From Cyathus striatus (lineage: Eukaryota; Basidiomycota; Agaricomycetes; Agaricales; Nidulariaceae): DNA of 64,000 bases. Below are positions 11,812 to 22,325 of this stretch, piece by piece. The position numbers and the translations under genes are program-made. The stretch covers positions 310,001 through 374,000 of the forward strand of contig JAOVFP010000024.1 of assembly GCA_025738555.1 (NCBI GenBank), given 5' to 3'. The notes beneath the pieces are model-generated. The model saw only the letters and a list, made by a program, of their open reading frames with translations, did no database searches and was not told the DNA's origin. The first letter of the stretch is position 1. Every line of letters begins with the position of its first letter.

Positions 11812-13293
11812 ATGGCGACCGTGGAGTCAGGGTCTCAAACACCGTCTCGAAAACGCTCGAAGTGGGATGAAGAAGACGATGGAGAGCTTGCTCCCAGTAC
11901 ACGAATAGTCCCAGTCAAGCGCCGGAAAGCCAAGCCCAAAAGTTCGCATCGGTCCATTTCCCCTCCACAAACTGTTCATCGTCCGAATCATAGTGTATTC
12001 GTCCCCCCAGAACATATCATCCACCTATTCTTCCCTCACGTTCTGTTTACTCCTATGAGCGACTCAATCAGATAGAAGAGGGCTCATACGGCGTTGTATT
12101 CCGCGCACGAGACAGGCAAACTGGTGACATTGTTGCTTTAAAAAAGCTGAAGCTAGAGGAAGAAAAAAATGGATTTCCAATAACTGCGCTTCGGGAAATT
12201 TATGCATTGATGTCTTGCCGGCATGAAAATGTAGTAGGTGTGCGCGAGGTTGTTGTTGGTGATACATTGACCCAGTGCGTGTCGACGTTCCTTTCTTTTA
12301 TGTCTGTATCAATCACACCAGAAACGCCAAAGAGTCTTTGTCGTGATGGACTTTATAGAACATGATCTCAAGTCCTTGCTTACTGTTATGCCATCACCTT
12401 TTCTCCAGTCTGAGATCAAAACTCTTATGCTGCAATTATTATCTGCTGTTAATCACTGTCATTCCAATTGGATACTCCACCGTGACTTGAAGACGAGTAA
12501 CCTACTAATGAACAACAGAGGTACAATTAAGGTGGCTGACTTCGGGCTTGCACGGCGATACGGTGACCCAGTGGGTGTCGGTGGAATGACCCAATTGGTC
12601 GTAACTCTTTGGTATCGGTGCGTTCCGCCTAATAGATGATAAGGTTTACACTAAACATCATATCCTTTTTTAAGAGCACCGGAAATTCTAATGGGAGCGA
12701 AAACCTATTCAACAGCTATTGATATGTGGTCCGTTGGATGCATATTTGCGGAGCTATTACTGAAAGAGCCGCTTTTTCCTGCAAAGGGAGAGTTAGAGCT
12801 TCTTTCTATGATATTCAAGCTTTTAGGCCCTCCAACAAAAACGACATGGCCAGATTATGCTTCTCTCCCTTTAGCAAAAACCCTTACTCTTCCAGCGCCA
12901 CAACCTCCAATGTTTCGACAGAAGTTTCCTTACCTCACTACTTCGGGGATTGACTTACTGATGTCTCTATTGACATATGATCCAGACCAACGTATATCGG
13001 CTGAAGAGGCTTTAAAACACCCATACTTCACGTATGTTCTGTTCATGTCTACGTAGGTAAATTGACCAAGAGATTTTAACCACAGTGAATCACCTCTTCC
13101 AAAACATCCGGATTTGTTTAGTTCTTTTCCATCGGCAGCTGCAGGAGAAAAGTAAGTGATTTAGAGCCTATATGTCATGTAAAGTCTTATATCGGGTAAC
13201 AGAAGGCGGAAGCCGTTCGATAGCCCGTCAGCTCCTGCGCGGGCAGCAGACTATAAGCTATTAACTGATTTTGATCATCCTGATATGTTGTAA
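11812..13293 (+). CDS. CDK11 (PITSLRE-type) cyclin-dependent protein kinase
   Basis: Predicted nuclear Ser/Thr kinase linked to transcription and pre-mRNA processing. The N-terminus is basic, with likely nuclear localisation clusters ([21 protein letters not shown]). The kinase domain has the glycine loop IEEGSYGVV, the VALKKLK lysine, the catalytic loop [17 protein letters not shown], and [31 protein letters not shown] (split here), matching CDK11/CDC2L best. The C-helix signature reads PITALRE, which is the CDK9 spelling, yet [14 protein letters not shown] and EHDLKSLL are CDK11 hallmarks. The first intron (about 11950-12009) has a weak GTCCAT donor, so that exon join is uncertain; other introns lie near 12274-12322 and 12619-12674. 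It lies about 130 bp downstream of the TTL-like gene on the same strand. Confidence 0.92.
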
Positions 13294-13413
13294 TCGTATT
13301 TAATTCTTTGTTACAATGAATTGTACATAAATATATTCATAATTACTTTGATTCATATTCTAAAAGTCATTAGCAAAATATTGTTCGACTACAGTCCAAC
13401 TAATGTGGCTCAT

Positions 13414-15312
13414 TTAATCAAGAGGAAATTTGGCTTGCAATTCGTCGCGCATTTTCTGAAATCTGGATCTGGTTCGCTCCATTTCACCACATTTATCATA
13501 GTATTCTTGAACTTCTTCAAGTGTGAATCTAAAATCCTTTGCAATGTCACGGATGCTCTGATCAATAACATGTATGTTTGCAAGTGTAACGAGTGCCGAG
13601 GCAGATAGTTGTCCAGAAGGATGAGTCTCTGGTGAGCTTTTCTCAGTCGGAGAATTAGCTTCACTAACAAAAAAGCACGTTAGAGATGAAGCTCAGAGAG
13701 GGAAACCCCAAACGACCCACTCAATTTTTAACTTCTTCCGTGGCTGTACTATATCATTCTGCTCGCTAGATGCTTTCCTCTTACTCCAAGACGGAGGGGG
13801 TGCATCTCCGATTCGCACTGCCCACTCAGGGTCATCTTCATTTTCTTCCATTTCTTCTTTGGTGGGGCTTTGTCGCACAGGTAGATTTTCTAGCGTCTGT
13901 AATTGCGTTACTGGATGTGAAGGTAGAAGAGGATGATACATGTTTCCAGACCCTTGTGGTTGAGGAGCCGCATGCATTTGTTGTTGACCTACCATATTCA
14001 TTTGTGAGGATAATGTAGATGAGATTGAAGCTGGAAGACCAGGAAGGCCAATCAAAGCCTTCACTGCACCTTGATAATCTTCATCCATTGAAGCATCGAT
14101 AGCTTTCGGACGTTTCTTCCGGGGTCTCTTGGCCTTTTCCTCAGGTTGGCGCACGTAACCATACTGCCCCTTTTCCCCCGGTGCCGGCTTTTTCTGATCC
14201 ACAATACGAGCAATCACAGTGTCAAGGCGAGCAGCATTTTTTTTGTACCGCTCTCTCCATGATTGCCAAGTATGACGGGTGACCCATGCATATTCCGGAT
14301 CGTTGCTCTTATTCACAAAATTGGCCAGATTCCTAAGTGAGAGCGTGTGAGACCTACCAAATCACAAAGTTGTTGATATAGGCGATTTCCCGTTCTACCA
14401 CCTGTTTCTTTGTAAGGAATTTTCGAGGCGATCCAATTGCAAAGGTGCTCTTCGTCTTCCTCTGTGAACTGTGTTCGTCTACATGCAAAACAAGACTTGT
14501 CGGAACTATGACTTTTCGGAAGAAAGGAAAATATAACACACTCCTCGCCCGGACGTCTACCTCCTGGGTTCTTGTACACCAAAGGAGTGTATACTACTAT
14601 TCCCTTCTCTATACACTTTTTTACCCACAGAAAAGACTCGATGTATTTTCCGGGAACGCCTTGGTAGGTCTTCACTAAATGCTGGAATACCTCTGTATTA
14701 GGGTCTGCAAGGATCACTCGGGCCGATTGAGCAGATGCATGAGGGTTTCCACCCGAATGCTAAATACAAACGTTCTCGAATTTACAAATACTTTTCCCTT
14801 TAACCTGAAAAGAGTACTTACCATTATACGGGAACTAAGTGCACTTCTGGCATTAATGTTGGCAATGCTGGGATGTATATGCATCGAGATCGGGGTACCA
14901 TCCTCTACAAAAATCTGTTTCAGCAGCATGCCTGCAATTTTACAGGCTTCAACATATGTGTATGGGACGAAATGTCGGTCAGGTCTTTCATTGCTTGTCC
15001 AGCATAAGCGGAGACGCTCCTCTTCTGGTGTCCCTGGCTGAACAAGGATATAACCTTGACGAGGAACCTTTGCTTCAACACGTCCTCCAAGAGACTAGGC
15101 AAATTATAAGGTCTATGATTGTTCTTAGCGGTAAAATGTTGCAATATTCGAGCTCACTGTAATAGTTTCGCATAGTTCCGCCTGCACCTCCTGAGGAATA
15201 TCCTTCTGGATAAAAAATTTAACAGAAAGTCCCGTAGAATCCTGAAATATAGGCTAAAGGAGCACAGTGCTCAGTAAATATTAGAGTTCTGAAAGACTGA
15301 AAACCGCACCAT
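13414..15312 (-). CDS. RAP1: Telomere protein Rap1 (BRCT, Myb and C-terminal helical domain)
   Basis: Shelterin-type telomere protein. Order of domains: an N-terminal segment (DSTGLSVKFFIQKDIP), a BRCT-like region (GYILVQPGTPEEERLRL ... KYIESFLWVKKCIEKG), then a Rap1-type Myb domain (RRTQFTEEDEEHLCNWIA ... HTWQSWRERYKKNAARLD), a basic linker (KRPRKKRPK) and a C-terminal helical part (IDQSIRDIAKDF ... EEVQEYYDKCGEMERTR) resembling the RCT protein-interaction domain. It ends KFPLD then TAA. Several introns are required. The start is uncertain: the best model uses the ATG at 15310-15312, spliced almost immediately to 15241. Telomere-like repeats lie just upstream. It is tandem with the dehydrogenase gene on the same strand, with its 5' side facing that gene's 3' end. 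Confidence 0.87.
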
Positions 15313-15340
15313 TCGTTACGATGAGACTCGGAGCCCCGAG

Positions 15341-15402
15341 ATTAAGGTTGAGGGTTAAGTTGGGTTTAGCAGGTATAGGGTTAAGGCTTAAAATTAGGTT
15401 TG
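15341..15402 (+). repeat. Degenerate telomere-like repeats (TTAGGG-related) upstream of RAP1
   Basis: On the plus strand this stretch contains GATTAAGG, GAGGGTTAAG, GGGTTTAG, ATAGGGTTAAGG and AATTAGG in close succession. TAGGGTTA is an exact 8-base piece of a (TTAGGG)n array; the others differ by one or two bases. It begins about 30 bp upstream of the inferred RAP1 start codon, so it sits in the 5' UTR or promoter. Confidence 0.65.
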
Positions 15403-15593
15403 TTGACTAAGCACATGATATAGTGACTGCGGCGTGAGTGGTACACCAGACGGGAGTGGTGGTAGGTGGTGGTAGCTAAGTTGAACGTTTCTTACAGTAT
15501 ATCATTTGCAGGTTTATTTTGGGTTTATTGGCACGTAAATGATACTCTTAGATATAATATAGTGGTATAAGTATTCAGATAATCTATTTACAT

Positions 15594-17415
15594 TCACAAT
15601 TCCAATACTTTCCCGGGATTCATGATACCATGGGGGTCAAATACCGTTTTGATCTTTCTCATAAGCTCAATAGCTACCACACTTTTAGAATAAGATAAAG
15701 CATGAGTTTTTGCGGCACCAATACCATGCTCAGCAGAGATAGAACCGCGAAGAGATGCTTCCGAAAATAATTAGAAGCCACTTTGTAAGGAGTAAAGATA
15801 TAATACATACAGACGACTTCATACACATAAGGCTCCAAGGCATCTTGAATCTCCGGTAAATATGCATCTGCAACAACATTCAAATGGAGGTTGCCTAATG
15901 AACAGTTAATTCCAAAAACCTCTTACAAAAAGAAAAACCTTACCATCTCCAACATGTCCGTAGCCAATAACGTGTTTCACAGCTTTATCGTGTAACAAAC
16001 CCTTTGACCTCAGGTGCTCACGTACTCCGTCGACAACATCTTTGAATGAGACAAGAGGGACGGAGATGTCATATTTGTAGGCCTTTCCTTCTTTTGAGAC
16101 AGCTTCCGTGACACCTTCACGCAAAGCCCAAATGGATGAGAATTGTGCCGGAGACTGTGAGAGAACGCCAGTATTTATCAGGGATGTATCGGATTCAAAG
16201 AGGGATTCTAGTAAATGGGACAGCTTCTACGTATCATGAGCAAAAGAGCGAACAGAGATGAATCATAATATACCTCTTCATCATGTTCTCTACGTCCCCC
16301 ACTTGTTTCGACGAGAACAAAACACTCAGCCCCTTCAACTTCGTCATCACTAAGGGCCCGGCCTTGACCATGTTTCACGGCAAGGTTATACGCAGTGCGG
16401 TCAATATATTCAAAGGCGGAAAGAATTTCGGACAGCTGGCGCTTAACAATCTGATATAGGGGCAAAACGTTTGAGAAGGAGGGAAGGGCAAGGATGAGAT
16501 TGTTAGATGCTTCCGGCGCTGGCGGTGTGAGAATAGAAACGGCAGTGATAATACCGAGAGTTCCTTCAGAACCAATGAAAAGCTGCTTGAGGTCATACCC
16601 TGAGAAGGTCTAAGTGATTATGGTAGGGACATGACACTGAGACGAACCCGTGTTATCCTTGCGAAGAGTAGTAAGTTGGTCGAGAACAGTCCCATCCGCG
16701 AGGACAACTTCCAGCCCAAGAACAGTGCCGTGGAGAGAGCCATAACGAAGCAACCGTAAACCACCAGCATTGGTGGCGACATTTCCACCTATCTGGCAGC
16801 TATTGCTTGGAGGTGAAAGACAGTCACGACGGTGAACGTAGAAACCAACCTGCCCTTCGCACCAAGGTCTACCGGCATGATATGATCGTGTGGGGCGATA
16901 TGGTCCGTTAAAGACTGAAGGATGCATCCAGCGTCGGCTACCAAGACACCTGTGGAAGTAAGTTAGCATGGGCACAGAAATTAAGAGATCAGACACTTTG
17001 TTTTACCAGAGATGGGATCGAAAGATCGAATATTATTCATATTGGAAAGAGAGATGATAAGTTCGTCTTTTATAGGGACACTTCCGCCTACTAGACCAGT
17101 ATTTCCCCCCTGAGGGACAACGGGAATGCGCCGCTCATTACACCATTTCAAAATTTGGCTGACTTGCTGAGTTGTTTTTGGCCTCAAGACTGTAGACGAC
17201 ATGCCGTGAAACCTTCCCATCCAGTCGTCGTTAAAAGGCAGGAGCTCGTCTGCGGAAGAGGAGTACGGGGGAAAAGTCGATATAATTGATGTGGGAGGGA
17301 GGAATTTGGCGAAATGGGCGAGGTCATTTTCAGTAAGAGAGGAATAACAGGCCACTCGAGAGAGACGGGGAGCGAGACGCGCGGGGGCAAGCCGGGGGCG
17401 AAGTAGAGAGAACAT
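15594..17415 (-). CDS. DLD2: Mitochondrial FAD-linked D-2-hydroxyglutarate/D-lactate dehydrogenase
   Basis: Oxidises D-2-hydroxyglutarate and/or D-lactate in mitochondria. The ATG at 17413-17415 opens [20 protein letters not shown], an Arg-rich presequence typical of mitochondrial import. The FAD-binding PCMH/VAO core follows: [41 protein letters not shown] and [15 protein letters not shown]. The C-terminal domain has YGHVGDGNLHLN, which holds metal and substrate-binding histidines in this family, and [10 protein letters not shown], ending [11 protein letters not shown]. At least six short introns are inferred; one lies exactly inside the GDG|N codon pair. Yeast Dld2/Dld3 and human D2HGDH are the closest family members; sequence alone does not separate D-2HG from D-lactate as substrate. 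Confidence 0.93.
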
Positions 17416-17468
17416 TGGAGGTACTTTGTCCAAGTACCGGAATGCCTCTTATTATAAACAGAGGGGGG

Positions 17469-17499
17469 AAATAAATAAATAAATAAATAAATAAATAAA
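17469..17499. repeat. (AAAT)n microsatellite
   Basis: About 7.5 tandem AAAT units in the 300-bp gap between the divergent dehydrogenase and CNH-GYF genes. The downstream side (17500-17714) is pyrimidine-rich, as expected for a fungal core promoter and leader. Confidence 0.9.
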
Positions 17500-17714
17500 G
17501 ATTGGCATGCGCTGGTGGATGGTCGACCGTCGTTGTGCTCGACCTGCTCGACCGCTTCGTCGTCGTTCGTCCCATTCCTCTCCGCGCTTCCTCCTTCCCC
17601 TAATCCTTTCCCTCATTGCGCATGTCCTGGGCTGCTCGCTTCACTCCCCTGCTCTTCTAGTTGCACTGCTTCGTCCCTCCCTACCCGCCGTTACTCCTCC
17701 CCACTCCCATCCCG

Positions 17715-20700
17715 ATGTCCTCCCCACATCTCCCTCTTTCGTCTCTCCCTCAAGTTGAAGCAGGTGAAGACTCCTCGGGGGCTGTTCAAGAAGCGGTACT
17801 GCTCTCTTCCGTCTCTCCTATTTGCTCATTTCTCAACACCTGTCACGTAACAGCCTCCCGTTCAGCAGCTTGCCATTCATACTGCCTCCCTCAACTCTCC
17901 AAAGTTATACCCAGACTCTCCTATACCTGCTTCTCCGGAGAATAACTCGGACGCAGCTAGTACCCAGAGCATGCCTGCACCACCAATCATTTCTCCCCCC
18001 AACCCCCACCCTATCCCGTCCATTCACTCTTCCCCTGACCCTCTCTCGGCTCCCTCCCGCCCCCCACCGCCTTCGCCTTCTCGCTCAAATACACTACATG
18101 AAAGCCATAATACTTCTTTGCAATCCAGTCGCAGGGCGCGTCACAGATCAGTCGAGGTTTGCTATTCATCTAAGTCTTTGTTCCCAATCATTCTCATCTA
18201 CGCTGCAGGTTCGCTCTAATAGATTATCTGGTTTCTTTACGAACTTCATCCATCGCCGTGATCACCCTCCAATATCTGCTTCGCGCGAGACTAATCGAGA
18301 AGACGGTAGAGGTGACATTAACAGCAACAATCCTCCTTCTCGTACCCCTTCGCATGCTTCCGAGCCCCCGTCCCGCACCGCATCTCCGCCCCCTACCCGG
18401 TCGGTCACACCTCCGCCGTCGCTTCCTCCTCCCACTCTTCAAGAGCTAGGACTTTCACTGTCGGTCGTCACCTCTGATCTCTCTCCATCCCACTTCACTA
18501 CTCCACCTGCAAGCGGGGCCTTCCTTGCACCGCATTACCTTTTGCTTTGTCACGCCCAGGGCCTTGATGTCTTACCACTTGTATCTCCTCCGGCTCCTCA
18601 GCCGTATGCCCTTGTTCGTCGCGTTAGCTTCAAGAGTGTTGTTGTTATGGAACAACGCGGTGTTTTGGTGGCTATCGCCGGTAGGCGGGATGGTGTCCGA
18701 GTATATGCCCTGGAAGAAGTCAAAAAGGCTATTGAATGGCGCATTGACGTGGAAATCAGAAGAGAGCGTGACCGTGCTCGCAGGGAAAACCTCAAAAAAA
18801 TAACTATTCGAAGTCTCGACGGTACCGATACCCGCGATTCACCGGAGAAGACGCGTAAGGCTAGTCTGTCTACTCCTCCGCCAGGTGAAGTAGGAAATCA
18901 CGGCCAGCTTCTTCGCAAAAGCTCATACGGTGGTGTACCTACTCCTCCTTCTCCACCTCCCGTTCCTATGATACCCCGTTCTGCCACACCTCGCGCCCCC
19001 AAGAAACCCAGGATTCCTTCCTTACAAATACCCCCCTCTCAACTGTCAGATCCATCTGGACATCCCCCTCCCTACATCAGCCCTGTAGAAGCTCCCCAAC
19101 CACCTGATCTTCTGACTCAACCGTCTGCCATTTCTGTAAGCGCCCGTGCGCGTGGCGCATCAATCAACGACGTCTTTACTGCACCTCCAGTATCGCGTCG
19201 CAATACCGAGGTAGCTCAAGTTAGAGTTGAAGATGCTAAAGCAGAATGGGCCGAATCTAGTGACGATGAAGCTATTGACATAGTTGCTGCTGGTTCTAGT
19301 GGTAGTCAAGCGTTGGATGAACGTACTAGCGCTACGTTTTCCGCTGGCAGACAGATATCTTCCAATGCGGTACCATCTGTTCTTGGTCAGCCTATATCTT
19401 CTCCACCTCGGACATCTATTGGAACTTCACGAAGGGGTCGGCCATCGAACCTTGATCTTTCTCTCATTGGCGCGACCCCTAGTGCTCCTCCCCCAGAGCC
19501 GTCTCCTGCCCCGACCCTGCTGACTCTACGTCAAGCCTTATCTCATTCTCCTGGTTCTCTTACAGATACTCGTGCGGAAGGCGGAGACACCCCCGATCCA
19601 GATACCCCTTTTGGCGACGTTGAAGAGGATGACGACGACGACGACGGTCGCATAAGTCTAGCTCAAGCACTTCTTGAAAGTCGTATTCCGGACTTACCCC
19701 CTGTCGGTACAAGACAGCCACAACAGCCAATTCTTATCACTTCATCGCACCCTGTTGCAGCACCGGATGACGAGCCATCGAGCCCTCGTACTTCTGAAGG
19801 GCATCGGTCTTTGGGGAGGCAGCCTAACGTAGAGCAATCAACAAGACGACGAAGAAGGTGGTCTGTTATGATAGGCAGTCCTTCAGATTCAACACATGAT
19901 CACGAAACAACGCCTAGAATGCCTTCCACTGCGCCATTAATGAGCGAGCGTGATACTGATAGACCATCGAGCCGCCTTATTCGCTCGCACTCGTTCCGTT
20001 CCAATCACTCTTCAGCTACCTATGCCACTGAAAGTCAACCTGTAAGCTCTGGTACCGCTGTACCACCGCTGCCTCAGTCTACCCCTTCTATTATGTCGAC
20101 GCAGTCGTCTAGATCATCTCGATTTATTTCACGTATTATTAGTAACGCTTTTCATAGTCGGCGGTCTGAAGATAGACCTCAATCAGCCAATCAAAGGTCG
20201 CTCGACACCGATCACCCTAAGCGATCAAGCACTACCCAACCAGCACCACCAGCACCTCCGCCAAAGTTAGAGTATGTCAAACTCCCTGGAACCAAAAACG
20301 CCCTAATGGTGAAGGCAGTGGAGACCGCTAAGAAAAGGCGCGCTATTTTACCTCTTTGTCTTGGTCAGGATCTAACTATTATTTAGTTTCTTAGCTATAT
20401 TGTGCGGTGAAAATGGCGAAAAAGTTGAACTCTTCGCAGGGACATATCGCACAGCTCTTGGATTATCTAGAACTTTCATCCTCCCGGATTCACCTCGCTC
20501 TCTAGAGCTTCAACTGCAAGGCGATGACTTGGTTGAGGTATTTCTTGTGTTCTCGCAGAATGTGTTCGGTCTCGAACCGGCAACAGTAAGAGTGCGTGAG
20601 GTTAGGATTGGTCGTGCGGAACGCCGTGCGGCTCGACGACGTGCAAGGGAGGCGCGTGCAGAAGGCAATGCTATCAATGAAGGCGATGGCCCAGAGGAGG

Positions 20701-22078
20701 ATACTAACGTTAACGTCAGTATAGGTGTTTCTGTTGCTGTTGGTTCCAATATAGTTGCTACGGGAGATGGTCCAGAACAACCGGCAACACCCCCTCTAGT
20801 AGCTAACGAACATCCTGAAGCCCAAAATGAACGATCTTCTTCCCCAATAGAAGTTTTACCTTCCACTACCACGGCACATCCGGAGGAACTTGTTGCTGTC
20901 GCAACTGCCAGCATGGGTCCTTACACCACATTCCAACAGTTAAGCTTTGCGCCAAATTTCCCATTAGCTTCGATCGCAGATGAATACATCATTCCTCCCA
21001 CCTATCCAGATTTTTTGGAGTATCGATCAACGTACGAAGGTGCTACCGATGGCAATAGCATGGAATTAACTCAAATGCAATTCTCGCCTCCCGGCTTGCC
21101 TATCCCCACACCAGCCGCTCCCTGTCGATGGTATTATCGGGATCCAAAAGGTGTCGTGCATGGTACGCGTCTTTCATTTATCGACACCAGCAGGTATTGA
21201 CAACATATCTAGGACCATGGAAGGCTTCATTAATGCATGCATGGTACAAAGACGGGTTTCTTCCCCCCGATCTTCCAGTCAGGCGTGAAGAAGATGGCGA
21301 TTATATGCTTCTTAAAGATCTTAGACTTCAATGTGTTGATCCTACGCAACCTTTCAAGTCCCCGTCCATCGTTACCTCAGAAACTAAATCGGTGTGTGAA
21401 GAACAGGGTCAAGAACGTCCTTTACTACAACCAATTTCTCTACTTTCCCAACCAAAACATTTTGGTCCGCCTGCTTTGTTCTACTCGTCCAGAGGCGGTC
21501 ACAGTACTGCCATTGTTGATGCTCGTGGTCGCTCTGTGTTGAAGGGTAGGTTTATATGGAGCAATGACGGTGGTGAGCAAGATACTAAACCTGCAGTATC
21601 TGGGAAAATGGGTGATGTGAAGCGGTTGGAGGCCTTCGATGTGCACGACCGTTCTGTCCTCGTTGCCATGCGTCAGGGCGGTCTTGAAGCAGTTGATCTC
21701 AGCGATGCTTTGTTAAAACCAGCAGACGCATCTCGTACTGCATTCCCCTATTTTCAACCTTCCCAGAGTCTTATAAATCGTCGTGCACCTTTTGTTTGGA
21801 AAATTGGAACACCGATAAATTCTTCCTCAGGTTCTGTCACTGCGTTAACTTCGAAGGGTAAAGGAGGCTCAAGCCATCTGACAGGCAAGAGAATGGGAAT
21901 TGGATCCACGAAATCTTCCGCTGGCCGGACTGATACTTCGATGGGCGACGCCGATTCCGAGCATCATGACGAAGTGCTCTTCCTGGGCAGGAAGGATGAT
22001 GAGATGTACATATGCGAGAGGAATGCTGGATCATTTCGGATACTTCGACTTTGCCCAGATCCTACTAATTTTCGTTGA
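17715..22078 (+). CDS. CNH (citron homology) domain protein with an embedded GYF domain
   Basis: Predicted 1384-residue protein. Exons 17715-17795, 17854-18156, 18209-20337, 20387-21162 and 21213-22078 sum to 4155 nt, exactly 1385 codons including TGA. Residues 1-200 are Pro/Ser-rich. CNH-like blades appear in pieces: FKSVVVMEQRGVLVAIAG and RDGVRVYALEEVKKA (about 270-310), then after a long disordered insert KKSFLAILCGENGEKVELF and TFILPDSPRSLELQL (about 830-880). A GYF domain (WYYRDPKGVVHGPWKASLMH, then AWYKDGFLPPDLPVRR; about 1085-1135) follows, after which CNH-like sequence resumes (AIVDARGRSVLKGRFIWS, DRSVLVAMRQGGLEAVDLSD). CNH domains bind small GTPases or scaffold membranes; GYF domains bind proline-rich peptides, which the protein itself is rich in. 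The third intron is GC-AG. The specific function is unknown. Confidence 0.82.
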
Positions 22079-22325
22079 CATTTTATTACGACTGTACGAT
22101 ATCAGTTCCCTTGATTTATATAATCTTATGGATAGGGAGTAATGTGCCATCACACCTGTTAACTACTTTTACATGGAATTTCATGACAAACATTGAAGTG
22201 AATTTAGTTGGCTAATTTTCGTGCGGACATGTATCAAGTTTGCCTATATCCAGATAACCAAATTCAGTAATAATCTAGCATCATCTATGTATGGTACATG
22301 TAAATATACATCAGTACCTAGCCAA

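Noticed and set aside
20090..20170. Possible separate gene downstream of the CNH N-terminal half
   Set aside because: The frame change at 20338 is explained by one intron that keeps total coding length divisible by three and restores conserved CNH sequence.
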